NCBI GenBank assembly: GCA_043744215.1
Contig: JAYTVC010000032.1
Span: 1-64,000 of the forward strand
Reading direction: 5' to 3'
From: JBEEJL01 sp043744215
GTDB taxonomy: Bacteria; Pseudomonadota; Gammaproteobacteria; Burkholderiales; JBEEJL01
Length of the DNA: 64,000 nt
Shown here: positions 7,764 to 16,989 of the stretch, piece after piece
Position numbering within the stretch: position 1 is the stretch's first letter
Layout of the letters: the number at the start of each line of letters is the position of its first letter
The notes under the pieces: generated by a model
What the model was told of the DNA's origin: nothing
What the model saw: only the letters and a program-made list of their open reading frames with translations
The model's database searches: none
Made by a program: the position numbers and the translations under genes

Positions 7764-9923
7764 TCAATCATTTACCGTAAGGTCAAAACGCGTAATTACC
7801 CCAAGCGGTGTTGTGATTTTAATGGTGAGGACTCCGCTGGCGATTGTATTGCTGCAAGTGTAGGGAGTCGCCGAGCCGGCTGCATTGGCGGATTGAGAAG
7901 CGTCGCTGGATATGAGAATCGTAAGACTCGTCGGAGTCGTCGCATTGGTATTGGGCACGATATAGCTGGTATCTGTCCCTAGCGTGCCATTCTTGGTACT
8001 GATTTGGATCGTCGTTCCCGCCGGCATGATATTGCCGTTGAGATCAAACACCTTTAATTCGAAACTTGAAGTAGGGGGAACAAATTTGACCGTTTCGGAA
8101 CAAGGGGCGAGATTGATAGTTCTGGGAACGCCTGAGATCAACGCATCGCTGCCGGAAAATATTTGTATTAGCGATTGGCGCACATGAATCGTTTTGGTTT
8201 TGCCATTCGGCACTGATTGCAACACGCCATTGTAAAAACCATCCGCAGGGCTCCAAACTCCATTGCCATCGCTGTCGATATACTCTTCATTAGGGCCTGG
8301 AACGGTAACCGTATCTTGGCCATTGTTGACTGCATTTGCCTGCGCGTCAGTGATCGCACGGTCGTAACGAAACGGTTCGCGCAAATCCTGGAAGGTTTCG
8401 CCGGCATCAAACAGGTTGATGCCATTTTTGATGGCAGGGTTATCGGTGAAACTTTCTTCGCCCAATGCATAGGCCATGATCGTGACTCGGCCATTTGAGA
8501 TGTTAAGCGGAGTGCCATCACCAGGGCGCGGGTTGGATGATTTGAATCCTACCGTACAAGCGCCTCTCGGGTTTACTGAAGGCGCACTGCCGCAAGCGAT
8601 ATTGGCGCGCCCGGTCAGGCACGACGAGCCAATCTGTCCGCCCTCGGCTGTAAAGCTGACGGCGGTCCCATCGGGCACAGGGTTACCAAAATGGTCTGAC
8701 AAGTGTGCGGTAACCGCAGTGCATACGCCATCATGGTTCCAACCTTCAATGTTAAAAATTTCTGTTGAAAGCGAAAAATGGGACTGGTCACCAACACCGC
8801 TCGACACGACCAATTCATCGGATAGGCTGGTGATGGCCGGGGATGTGCCGTCAACAGTAGCAATAACTCGTACGGGCGTATTGATGGTGCCGGCCTTGAC
8901 GACTGTTGAAACTGTGCCGTCTGCGGCAGAGGTGGCTGTGAGGGGATCTACGATCAGCCCGCCGACGCTTGTATCAAGCTGGAAACTTACTTTGCGCACG
9001 ATCGGGTTGCCATTGCTGTCCACTACTTTAAATGTGACTACGGAATTTTCTAGTCGGCCAGCTCCTCCGGTACCCTTCAGCGCGATGTTGGTTGGTTTTG
9101 CATCAACAAAACTGATGGAACCTACACTTGCAGGTAACACATTGATTGAACCCGTTTTTGTAGTAGTCGCGCCTGCGAGGGTCACGGATGCGGTAATTGT
9201 GTCGGGCACACCGCAGCCTTTGTCCGTATAGCTGCTGACGGCAACGCCATTTTGCGTGACAACGGGCGAACTCAACGTCGCCTTCCCTTGCGTAAGGCAG
9301 TTGGAAGTAAATGTCACCGGAAGCGAAGCGGTGTAGGGAGCTGCGCCATTGAGTACCGTTACGTTCACGCTGGCATTTCCACCAGCGGACAACGTGGCTG
9401 GGTTAATACTTAAGGCACTTAACGTCAGCGTGGGGAATACAACCGTGTAACCGACAGTATTTGAAGCGGCCGCATTGACAGTGCTGGCGCTGATAGTAAA
9501 CGCACCCGACACATCGCCCGCGCGTAACGTAATACTGGCGACGCCGGAAGCATTGCTCAATGCTGTCGCCGACGCTGGTACAAAGACGGCGGTTTTGTCG
9601 GTGGTGATGAATGTCACGGCAATGCCTGCTACGCCATTGCCATTCCTGTCTTTGACTACCGCTTCGAGTGTTCCTGGAGCCTCTGGCGTAATAGCATCTG
9701 TCGTGGCGCCCGACGGATTTTTCAGCCCAAGGACAATATTGCCTTGAGGCGGCGTAGGCGTGGGCGTTGCCCTGCCGCACCCCGGCAAATTCGGATCGCG
9801 CGCAGGGTCAATGTTCTGGCAACCATTGCTGTCGCTTCCGCCGCCGCAGCTTGCAAGGGCGAACAGCGAAGCCGTTGCCAAAGTTGCGATACCCGTTTTG
9901 ATTTTATTCATAGTCGTTGCCAT
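7764..9923 (-). CDS. Ig-like (invasin/Big_1-type) repeat lipoprotein at the end of the Tad locus
   Basis: A 719-residue lipoprotein. The signal ends in the lipobox LASC (C26), followed by a Gly/Ser/Asn-rich linker. Most of the rest consists of about 100-residue beta-sandwich repeats with phrases such as VKDRNGNGVAGIAVTF and VVDSNGNPIVRKVSFQL, typical of bacterial Ig-like group 1 domains in adhesins. The start follows AGGGGG, in the same GGGGGCACCATG context as cpaB. Only 37 bases separate it from the TPR lipoprotein gene, so it is probably the last gene of the Tad operon; a surface or pilus-associated role is inferred. Confidence 0.75.
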   Translation of the reverse strand: MATTMNKIKTGIATLATASLFALASCGGGSDSNGCQNIDPARDPNLPGCGRATPTPTPPQGNIVLGLKNPSGATTDAITPEAPGTLEAVVKDRNGNGVAGIAVTFITTDKTAVFVPASATALSNASGVASITLRAGDVSGAFTISASTVNAAASNTVGYTVVFPTLTLSALSINPATLSAGGNASVNVTVLNGAAPYTASLPVTFTSNCLTQGKATLSSPVVTQNGVAVSSYTDKGCGVPDTITASVTLAGATTTKTGSINVLPASVGSISFVDAKPTNIALKGTGGAGRLENSVVTFKVVDSNGNPIVRKVSFQLDTSVGGLIVDPLTATSAADGTVSTVVKAGTINTPVRVIATVDGTSPAITSLSDELVVSSGVGDQSHFSLSTEIFNIEGWNHDGVCTAVTAHLSDHFGNPVPDGTAVSFTAEGGQIGSSCLTGRANIACGSAPSVNPRGACTVGFKSSNPRPGDGTPLNISNGRVTIMAYALGEESFTDNPAIKNGINLFDAGETFQDLREPFRYDRAITDAQANAVNNGQDTVTVPGPNEEYIDSDGNGVWSPADGFYNGVLQSVPNGKTKTIHVRQSLIQIFSGSDALISGVPRTINLAPCSETVKFVPPTSSFELKVFDLNGNIMPAGTTIQISTKNGTLGTDTSYIVPNTNATTPTSLTILISSDASQSANAAGSATPYTCSNTIASGVLTIKITTPLGVITRFDLTVND

Positions 9924-9960
9924 GGTGCCCCCTGATTCTTATTGGTTCAAGTGATGTATT

Positions 9961-11514
9961 TTAGTTGTGGCTAGTGTCTTGCGAGCTGTTGCTGGCGAGC
10001 TTGACGTTGTCTGATTCGGTTTCAAATAATGCAACCTGGCTTGATACATCACGACCCAGTACCAGACGCACGTCGGTAGTTGATTTCAGGTTATTGGTTT
10101 CAAACATCTGCGGTTTGTTGCGCATGCCTTTGCTCAATGTGGCCGCCTGTACCTGATAGCCGTTGCGGTATTGGATGACCGTTTGACGCTGATTGTAGTT
10201 TTTCACATTGGTGACTTGCTGCACATTCAAACCGCTGCCCGTTAAAACATCGCTGACTTTTTTTGCCAGGCCGCTGATGCCGTTGCCATTCGCTACTTCG
10301 AGGCGGAAAGGTTTGCTGTTGGTAAGGTCGTTAAACGCTGATTCGAGCGTGATGCGGAAAATATTCGCCACCAGTTTATCTTTTGCGGCCTTGAGCGCCA
10401 CTATATTGGGCGTCAGTTCGCGCAACGCCGCGTCGGTGATCTCTTTGAACGTTTTCGATTCGGTGAGGATGGCAAGTTTCGACGCAGATAAAGTTGGCGT
10501 TTCGCTCGCCATATTTGCCGATGCCAAAGCAATGACGTTGCGGTCAACAGGCACAGATTCGAATTCAGTCAGCATCTCGGCCACCACACCCGACGGCGCA
10601 ACAACGGTTGTGACTAACGCAGGCACCGGTTTTGTTAGTGCAATTTGCGCAGATGCTTTTACCTCATTATCTGGCAGAGCCGCTACTACGGCAGCCGCAA
10701 CCGAAGGACCTGCAGGCGCATTGCTGCGCTGAGGGAGCGGGGCGAGCGAATTAGCGGCGACAGAGGTCGTCGGTGTTTGAACGATGGGCATTGCAGCAAC
10801 CATCAGGGGTGTTGCCGTTTTCATTTCCTGCGACTGAGGGAGTTGTAGTATGGCAGCCGCCACAACGGCAGGCGCAGCGGGTATTGCGGCAGCGGCAATG
10901 GGTGCAGTTAAAGTTTGAGTAGAAACAACAAGTGCCGACGCGTCAGTTTTCGCAGCCGCTATTTGCGGAGCAGGTACGCTGCCCTTTAACGCTTCCACCC
11001 GCGCCAGCGTCGCAGAAGCCTTGTCCGTTTCGCCATTTTGCGAATAAGCGAGTGCCAGATTATTTAACGCCCGCTCGTTACGCGGGTCAAGCACTACCGC
11101 TTTGTTGAATGATTCAATCGCCTCGGGAAATTTATTTTGCAGGTAATAAGTAAAGCCGAGATTATTGTAAAGGTGCGCTGTCTGCGGCGAACGCTCGATC
11201 ACCGTATTGAATTCAACCAGCGCCTCTTCAAATTTTCCCTGTGTGGAATAAATGGCACCCAGCGCATTGTGGGCCTCCATGTAATTGGCGTCGATGGTGA
11301 GCGCTTTTTTGTATGCATCAATCGCCTGATCGTGCCGGTTTTGCCCTTGCAAGTAGCGGCCCAGTTGATAAAAGTCACGTGCGTTGCCGCCCGAATGTTG
11401 CACGTTGTATATCGGTTGCACGCCCCAAGCCTGTTGTTGCGGTTGCGCGGTGACGCAAGCGTGCAACACGGGAAGGCTGCACAGTAACGGAAGGGCGAGA
11501 TGGATTTTTTTCAT
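9961..11514 (-). CDS. tadD: TadD-like TPR lipoprotein with C-terminal LytR_C domain
   Basis: A 517-residue lipoprotein with the lipobox LHAC (C20). Three or four tetratricopeptide repeats occupy about residues 45-165, for example AIDAYKKALTIDANYMEAHNALGAIY. A long Ala/Pro/Thr-rich linker follows. The C-terminus (about 400-490: FRLEVANGNGISGLAKKVSDVLTGSGL) resembles the LytR_C domain. TadD proteins are outer-membrane-associated lipoproteins that help secretin assembly. The TPR plus LytR_C fusion with a low-complexity linker is larger than the usual TadD of about 250 residues. Confidence 0.8.
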   Translation of the reverse strand: MKKIHLALPLLCSLPVLHACVTAQPQQQAWGVQPIYNVQHSGGNARDFYQLGRYLQGQNRHDQAIDAYKKALTIDANYMEAHNALGAIYSTQGKFEEALVEFNTVIERSPQTAHLYNNLGFTYYLQNKFPEAIESFNKAVVLDPRNERALNNLALAYSQNGETDKASATLARVEALKGSVPAPQIAAAKTDASALVVSTQTLTAPIAAAAIPAAPAVVAAAILQLPQSQEMKTATPLMVAAMPIVQTPTTSVAANSLAPLPQRSNAPAGPSVAAAVVAALPDNEVKASAQIALTKPVPALVTTVVAPSGVVAEMLTEFESVPVDRNVIALASANMASETPTLSASKLAILTESKTFKEITDAALRELTPNIVALKAAKDKLVANIFRITLESAFNDLTNSKPFRLEVANGNGISGLAKKVSDVLTGSGLNVQQVTNVKNYNQRQTVIQYRNGYQVQAATLSKGMRNKPQMFETNNLKSTTDVRLVLGRDVSSQVALFETESDNVKLASNSSQDTSHN

Positions 11515-11538
11515 GATGATTTGCTCCTTTGTCTGTTA

Positions 11539-12483
11539 TTACTGAACACTCATGTTCGATAATGCGCGCATGATTTGAATAAATGCGGGCCCCAACAACA
11601 CCAGCAACAACGAGGGGAATATAAAAAATATCAATGGAAACAATAACTTAAGCGCTATTTTGGCAGCGGCTTCTTCGGCAATCTGACGGCGTTTAGTACG
11701 CAGGCTTTCCGAATGGATGCGTAATGAATCAGCCACGCTGGTGCCGAATTTTTCTGCCTGAATCAGCATCGCCACCAAGGTATCGACGTCTTCCACGCCG
11801 GTGCGCATGGCCAGATTGCGCAGTGCTTTTTCCTTCGTGTGTCCCGCTCGCAATTCCAGCGTCACCAAATGGAGTTCATTGCTTAGTACGGGCGACTTGG
11901 CATGCATTTCATCGGCCACCCGTGCGAGCGATGCGTCGATGGCAAGGCCGGCCTCTACACAAACCGTCAGCAGATCAAGCGCGTCGGGAAAATTCTCGAA
12001 TATTTCCCGTTGCCGATTGGCGATAATCCGATCCATGAAGCCATTCGGTAAGTAATAGCCGACGGAAGCGGCGAGCAACAAAAATAACAGCGTGGTGTTA
12101 GTAGTAAAGGCCTTGCCCGAGAGGCTGATGCCGACATACACCATCAGCGGAAACGCAATCGCGAGAAACGTCTTGGTGCCGAAAAATACCATCGGCGATG
12201 AAGGGTCTCGGAAGCCGGCATTCATAAAACGGAGGCGCAGCGGAGATTTTTCCCAACCTTCTTCCGGTAACGAGAGTTTTGCAAACGGGCTTGTCAGCTT
12301 GGCGGCTTTTTCCACCCAGGTTGTGGAAGCTTCCTGCTGTCCGTACTTGACGGATGTTCCCCCCGATAAGCTTTGCAACCGGTTACGCAATGGATCGGAC
12401 GAGAAGTAATACATCAGCGCCAGCGCCACGCCAAACACGGCGAAAAACAGCACAGCGAGATAGAGAATTTGCACGGGGGTCAT
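11539..12483 (-). CDS. tadC: Tad pilus inner-membrane platform protein TadC
   Basis: A 314-residue protein of the type II secretion F family. It has an N-terminal membrane helix, a second pair near residues 100-145, the cytoplasmic T2SSF domain (DALDLLTVCVEAGLAIDASLARVADE) and a C-terminal helix rich in Leu/Phe. With TadB it forms the platform on which TadA drives Flp pilin polymerisation. It lies 12 bases after tadB. Order and domain layout fit TadC rather than TadB. Confidence 0.9.
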   Translation of the reverse strand: MTPVQILYLAVLFFAVFGVALALMYYFSSDPLRNRLQSLSGGTSVKYGQQEASTTWVEKAAKLTSPFAKLSLPEEGWEKSPLRLRFMNAGFRDPSSPMVFFGTKTFLAIAFPLMVYVGISLSGKAFTTNTTLLFLLLAASVGYYLPNGFMDRIIANRQREIFENFPDALDLLTVCVEAGLAIDASLARVADEMHAKSPVLSNELHLVTLELRAGHTKEKALRNLAMRTGVEDVDTLVAMLIQAEKFGTSVADSLRIHSESLRTKRRQIAEEAAAKIALKLLFPLIFFIFPSLLLVLLGPAFIQIMRALSNMSVQ

Positions 12484-12495
12484 TTGATGAGCCTC

Positions 12496-13473
12496 TTATA
12501 TCCTGATTTTGATAATGCTGCGCATCCAAAGCACACCCACCAGCATGGAAACCAGAGCGCCGGCCACCATTTTTTTACCGAATGAATCGGTAAACAATAT
12601 GGACATGAATTCTGGATTGGTGATGTTAATCAACAACGCGGTGCCGAAGGGAAGCAAGGTCAAAATCCACGCCGACATTTTGCCTTCGGCGGACAGCACC
12701 CGGACATCGCCCAGCAGCTTGACGCGCGCGCGGATAATTTTGCTAATGTTGTCGAGCAGTTCGGTCAGGTTGCCGCCTGTTTCGCGCTGAATCAACACAG
12801 CGATGACGAAGTAACGCAGATCCGTGCTCGGCACCCTCCGGGCAAGATTGTTCAGCGCATCCGGCATGGAAATGCCGTAGTTGACTTCGTCGAATACGAT
12901 TCTGAATTCCTCTGCAAGGGGAGCCGCCAATTCATCGCCAACCATTTTTACCGCGCTGGGAAACGCGTGGCCCGCACGCAAGGCCCGACCAATGAGATCA
13001 AGCGCATCGGGCAATTGCAAATCAATTTGCGCGAGACGAGCAGATTTTTTGCTTCTGACATAAAGCAGTGGCAGGAAAGCTAATGCAAGGCCGATTACCA
13101 AGGCTAAACTGATTGACATTCCACGCAGCAACGCCAATGCACAACCGGCGATGCCGACCACGAAGCTGATCAGAAGGAATTTCGATACGCTCCATGTGAG
13201 GCCCGATTGCTCAAGCAGACGGTCAACAGATTGCACGCGCGGTATGCCCAACAAAAGCCGCTGTAGAGCCGGACTGTCGCTGAGTGTCCGCTCTTTCAGG
13301 ATGGAAATATCTTCGCTACCTTCGTAGCCACCTGCAGACATTATGCGCAAACGGCGCTCCAGTCGTTTTGCTTCGGGGCCTTTGGCCGCGTTCCATTTGG
13401 TATAAAAGGCTTCCAGCCCCAATACCACTGAGACAAACAGGGCGAGTATGAACATCAGAAATAATGAATCCAT
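12496..13473 (-). CDS. tadB: Tad pilus inner-membrane platform protein TadB
   Basis: A 325-residue type II secretion F-family protein. An N-terminal helix (LFLMFILALFVSVVLGL) is followed by a charged cytoplasmic stretch, paired helices near 100-140, then the T2SSF core with QLPDALDLIGRALRAGHAFPSAVKMVGDELAAPLAEEF. The sequence ETGGNLTELLDNIS is a conserved T2SSF signature. It is partner to TadC in the Tad assembly platform. The gene is separated from tadA by only 8 bases, consistent with a single operon. Confidence 0.9.
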   Translation of the reverse strand: MDSLFLMFILALFVSVVLGLEAFYTKWNAAKGPEAKRLERRLRIMSAGGYEGSEDISILKERTLSDSPALQRLLLGIPRVQSVDRLLEQSGLTWSVSKFLLISFVVGIAGCALALLRGMSISLALVIGLALAFLPLLYVRSKKSARLAQIDLQLPDALDLIGRALRAGHAFPSAVKMVGDELAAPLAEEFRIVFDEVNYGISMPDALNNLARRVPSTDLRYFVIAVLIQRETGGNLTELLDNISKIIRARVKLLGDVRVLSAEGKMSAWILTLLPFGTALLINITNPEFMSILFTDSFGKKMVAGALVSMLVGVLWMRSIIKIRI

Positions 13474-13481
13474 AAAAATCT

Positions 13482-14840
13482 CTATTCGTAGCGACGACTG
13501 GGATCGAACAACTTATCAGGCAGCACGATGCCATGAGTACGTAGGCGTTCGGCAAAGCGGGGGCGCAAACCCGTAGCGCAAAAGTGACCTTGCACTTTGC
13601 CGTCATCGGACAGGCCAGTTTGTTTGAATGTATAAATTTCCTGCATGGTGATGACATCGCCTTCCATGCCGGTAATTTCCTGAATGCTGGCGATGATCCG
13701 CCGGCCATCGGACAGCCGTGCAATTTGCACGACCGCAGTGATAGCCGAGCTGATCTGGTTGCGCATGGCACGGACAGGCATGTTTGCGTTTGCCATGCCA
13801 AGCATATTTTCCAATCGGGAAATGGCGTCGCGAGGCGTGTTGGCGTGCACCGTCGCCATCGAGCCCTCGTGGCCCGTGTTCATCGCCTGCAACATATCGA
13901 ACGCTTCTTCGCCGCGCACTTCGCCGAGAATGATACGGTCAGGGCGCATACGCAATGCGTTGCGCACCAGTGCGCGTTGCGGTACTTCGCCTTTGCCTTC
14001 GATGCTGGGCGGGCGCGTTTCCAAGCGCACCACATGCGGTTGCTGCAATTGCAATTCCGCCGCGTCTTCGATGGTGACAATACGTTCGCTGGTATCGATG
14101 TAACCCGAAAGAATATTCAGCAGTGTAGTCTTGCCGCCGCCAGTGCCGCCGGAAATCAAGATATTCAATTTCGCCCGCGCCAGTCCTTCGAGTAATTGCG
14201 CCATATCAGGCGTGAGGCTTTTTTTCTCCACAATGTCCGCCATTTTGAGCGGAATTTTTGCAAAGCGTCGGATCGACACAATCGGCCCGTCGATGGCCAG
14301 CGGCGGAATAATCGCATTCACGCGCGAACCGTCGGGTAGACGTGCATCGACCATCGGGCTCGACTCGTCGATGCGGCGACCCACGCGCGACACGATTTTG
14401 TCGAGAATACGCATCAAATGCGCATTGCTGTCGAATTTGATGTCGGTTTCGACGAGCTTGCCTTTAGTCTCGATGTAAACCTGCTTGTAGGTGTTAATCA
14501 AAATATCCGACACTGCCGGGTCGTCCAGCAGTGGCTCCAGCGGGCCGAAGCCAAGCATTTCGTATTGAATATCGCGCACCAGGTTTTTGCGCTCGATATC
14601 GTTGATGACGACGTCTTCTTCGTGCAGCAGGCGCTCCACCAGATGCTTCAATTCTTCCTTGACCTGAATCTCTGACAGGGTTTCCATCGCAGCGAGATTG
14701 ACGCGATCAAGCACCAGTTGGTGCAACTTGATTTTGAGCTCTTGAAACGAACGGTTGCTTGCGGCAAAGGGTTTCCTGGCCATGGTGCCGATCACCGTGG
14801 CGCTAGCATCGGAGTTATTGAGGCGGTCGCGTAATGTCAT
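13482..14840 (-). CDS. tadA: Tad pilus secretion ATPase TadA/CpaF
   Basis: A 452-residue VirB11/PulE-type hexameric ATPase that powers Flp pilus assembly. Walker A is GGTGGGKTTL (residues 231-240); Walker B and aspartate-box regions are in RMRPDRIILGEVRGEEAFDMLQAMNTGHEGSM. The N-terminal domain (about 30-190) includes the CpaF signature DPAVSDILIN. The start follows GGAG. The neighbours TadZ/CpaE upstream and TadB/TadC downstream give the standard Tad order. Confidence 0.95.
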   Translation of the reverse strand: MTLRDRLNNSDASATVIGTMARKPFAASNRSFQELKIKLHQLVLDRVNLAAMETLSEIQVKEELKHLVERLLHEEDVVINDIERKNLVRDIQYEMLGFGPLEPLLDDPAVSDILINTYKQVYIETKGKLVETDIKFDSNAHLMRILDKIVSRVGRRIDESSPMVDARLPDGSRVNAIIPPLAIDGPIVSIRRFAKIPLKMADIVEKKSLTPDMAQLLEGLARAKLNILISGGTGGGKTTLLNILSGYIDTSERIVTIEDAAELQLQQPHVVRLETRPPSIEGKGEVPQRALVRNALRMRPDRIILGEVRGEEAFDMLQAMNTGHEGSMATVHANTPRDAISRLENMLGMANANMPVRAMRNQISSAITAVVQIARLSDGRRIIASIQEITGMEGDVITMQEIYTFKQTGLSDDGKVQGHFCATGLRPRFAERLRTHGIVLPDKLFDPSRRYE

Positions 14841-14868
14841 GTTTTATCTCCGTTTCTGACAAGCGCGG

Positions 14869-16041
14869 CTAAGCGCGTTTGAACACCTTTGATAACCAAC
14901 TGCTGCTGTCGCGCTCAGGCACATGGGCAATCAATTGGCTCATTTCGATCAGCGCTTTGCTTACCGGGCTGTTGCGGTTCATTTTTAAAATGGGCGACCC
15001 TTGGTTCACCGAAGCGGCCACGGCGGCGTAGTGGTTGGGAATGGTGCGAGTAACCTTCACTCCCAAAGCCTGCTCCAGATCTTCAATAGTAATTTCACTG
15101 CCTTTTTCGTAGCGATTCACGATCATCTGAATTTTGTTTCTCGGATAACCGAGCGAATTAAAAATATTCAGCAGGCGTTTGCCGTCGCGCACATAAGGCA
15201 AGGTCAGTTGCAGCACGGGGAAAATAATATCCGCTTGGTCCAGCGCTTTGAGCGTGGTGGTTTCGAGACTGCGGCCGACATCGATCACCACAAAATCATA
15301 TTGGCTGCGCGCCAAGCGAATCAGTGTTTCCACATGTTCGGGCGTGACTTCCACCGCATGGCTAGGGTCTTCCGGCGCCGCCAGCAGGCTAAAGCTGGGC
15401 GACACCTGCAACATGCTGCCCGCCAGCAGCGATCCATCCAATCGGCGGATATCGTGCGTAATGTCCGAGAGCGTGCTGGCGGGTTTGTTTTCCGACACAA
15501 ACAACGACGCATCGCCAAATTGCAGATTCAAATCCAGCATCGCCACTTTGGTATTCTCAACCGTCGAAAGTGCGTGAGCCAGATTGGTGGCCAGAAACGT
15601 CGCGCCGCTGCCGCCTTTGCACGAGATGAACGCCAGCACCTTGCCGTTTTTGGTTGGCTGCGCGCCCATTTTTTCGCGCACACGGTCGATGGCCATATGC
15701 AACATGTCGGCGCTGAAAGGCGAGGGCAATACCTCGCGCACGCCAATGCGCATGGCGTGCAACAGAAATTCCGAACTCGGCTGTTTGGCCAGGACAATGT
15801 AAATCAGTTGCGGATATAAATGGCTCAAGCGTTCCAGTGGCGCCAAATCTTCACGGCTGTCGCGCGCGCATTCCACAATCAGCAAATCGGGCGGTTGTTG
15901 CGCCGGCAGCTTCAATAATTTTTCAACGCCGCTGTCGAGCGGTATTACGGCGCTGCGCGGTTGCGCCTGCTTCACCGCCGCAAGCAGTAGCTCCAGCTCT
16001 TTGGGGTGGGGCGCAGCGACGGCGATTTTGAAATTATCCAT
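14869..16041 (-). CDS. cpaE: Tad pilus localisation protein CpaE/TadZ
   Basis: A 390-residue protein with a receiver-like N-terminal domain (about 1-120) lacking an obvious phosphoacceptor pair, followed by a MinD/ParA-type ATPase. The deviant Walker A motif KGGSGATF lies at residues 142-149. CpaE/TadZ proteins position the pilus machine at the pole or midcell. It is encoded between the TadE pseudopilins and TadA. A dispersed A/T-rich element occupies the gap upstream of its start. Confidence 0.9.
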   Translation of the reverse strand: MDNFKIAVAAPHPKELELLLAAVKQAQPRSAVIPLDSGVEKLLKLPAQQPPDLLIVECARDSREDLAPLERLSHLYPQLIYIVLAKQPSSEFLLHAMRIGVREVLPSPFSADMLHMAIDRVREKMGAQPTKNGKVLAFISCKGGSGATFLATNLAHALSTVENTKVAMLDLNLQFGDASLFVSENKPASTLSDITHDIRRLDGSLLAGSMLQVSPSFSLLAAPEDPSHAVEVTPEHVETLIRLARSQYDFVVIDVGRSLETTTLKALDQADIIFPVLQLTLPYVRDGKRLLNIFNSLGYPRNKIQMIVNRYEKGSEITIEDLEQALGVKVTRTIPNHYAAVAASVNQGSPILKMNRNSPVSKALIEMSQLIAHVPERDSSSWLSKVFKRA

Positions 16042-16058
16042 AAAACTAAGTCTCTGTA

Positions 16059-16087
16059 TAAGTATTTGATTATTAACAATATTTTAT
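16059..16087 (+). repeat. Dispersed A/T-rich element, copy 2 (IHF-like core)
   Basis: The core TAAGTATTTGATT (16059-16071) is followed by an A/T-rich tract. It fills the 42-bp gap between tadE and cpaE, and its end overlaps the tadE stop codon at 16084-16086. Confidence 0.75.
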
Positions 16088-16536
16088 CTGCAATCAGGGT
16101 TATTGACGCTGTTCATGCTCTCCCGACGCAATGTTGTCGGTGAAGGCGGCAAGTTAATGGTAAACGGTACATAAGGAATGTAAGTGTTGATCTGTACGCC
16201 CGGCGCGATGGCTACACGCACGCTCGTGCAGGTGCTAGCGCTGCAGCCAGCAGGCAAGTATTGAATATCAATGTCTGCATCGCTGCCCAGTAGCGGCAAA
16301 ATGTTACGCATGGTGGCCTTGATATCCGAATCGTCTTGGTTGCACACTGTGGCGAGGCGCGCACCGATGCTGGTGACTTCGCTGGCGGTATTGATGTAGA
16401 ACAATACGCGGCCCATTTCCGTTATGCCGAACATCAACGTAAACAATAAACCCGCGATAAGCGCGAACTCAACCGCCGCCGCGCCGCGCTGCAGGCGAAT
16501 TGTTTGGCGGGCGAAATTGAGTGGATTACGCATCAT
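16084..16536 (-). CDS. tadE: TadE-family pseudopilin
   Basis: A 150-residue protein with a short basic N-terminus and the TadE-like motif RGAAAVEFALIAGLLFTLMFGITEMGR (residues 18-44), a single membrane helix containing the conserved Glu. TadE proteins are pseudopilins processed by the Tad prepilin peptidase. The C-terminal periplasmic domain has four cysteines, including the pair in AGCSASTCTSV. It overlaps the preceding TadE-like gene by 4 bases (ATGA). Confidence 0.85.
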   Translation of the reverse strand: MMRNPLNFARQTIRLQRGAAAVEFALIAGLLFTLMFGITEMGRVLFYINTASEVTSIGARLATVCNQDDSDIKATMRNILPLLGSDADIDIQYLPAGCSASTCTSVRVAIAPGVQINTYIPYVPFTINLPPSPTTLRRESMNSVNNPDCR

Positions 16537-16976
16537 AGTTGTCGCATCGTGGCTGAGATGGGAGCAAAAGTGAAATTGGGCGCAACAAATGAAACCAGCG
16601 ATACAAACTGATAACCCGACACTGTCACCTTGACCAGATTGACAGAGCCGCTGCCGGTCGCTTGGTTCAGATAATTTGCAGGGTCACTTACTGCATCGGT
16701 AATGGCAACATTTGTTTTAGCCAAGCCCGGCAATAAAGGAGGCGCTGTGCAATCGATGTTGCCAAAAGCCGCGAGGCATTTTGCCGCGTCATCATTTGCC
16801 GGGCCTGCCGGCAATTGCGACAAATAGCGCGCCGCATCGCGCACGCCTTTGGTGAGGGTGTTGTATTGCGTCATGGCACGGCCGTATTCGGTTATGCCAA
16901 ACGTGATAGTGATTAGCGGGATCAGCAAAAAAGCCAATTCCACAGCCGCCACCCCTTTTTGTTTTTGCCGGTTCAT
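16533..16976 (-). CDS. TadE-family pseudopilin (second copy)
   Basis: A 147-residue protein starting MNRQKQKGVAAVELAFLLIPLITITFGITEYGRAM, a TadE-type membrane helix with the conserved Glu after the processing-site Gly. The mature region has two cysteines (AAKCLAAFGNIDC). It lies 13 bases after the TadG-like gene and overlaps the other tadE gene by 4 bases, so the two pseudopilins are probably made in similar amounts. Which is TadE and which corresponds to TadF cannot be decided from sequence alone. Confidence 0.82.
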   Translation of the reverse strand: MNRQKQKGVAAVELAFLLIPLITITFGITEYGRAMTQYNTLTKGVRDAARYLSQLPAGPANDDAAKCLAAFGNIDCTAPPLLPGLAKTNVAITDAVSDPANYLNQATGSGSVNLVKVTVSGYQFVSLVSFVAPNFTFAPISATMRQL

Positions 16977-16989
16977 TTTTTACACGCGC

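Noticed and set aside
8476..9231. 251-residue ORF antisense to the Ig-like lipoprotein gene
   Set aside because: The low-complexity repeats of the real gene keep the opposite frame open; no start signal or family.
15001..15819. Long plus-strand ORF antisense to cpaE
   Set aside because: Shadow of a GC-rich coding sequence; composition rich in His/Gln/Arg, no recognisable domain.
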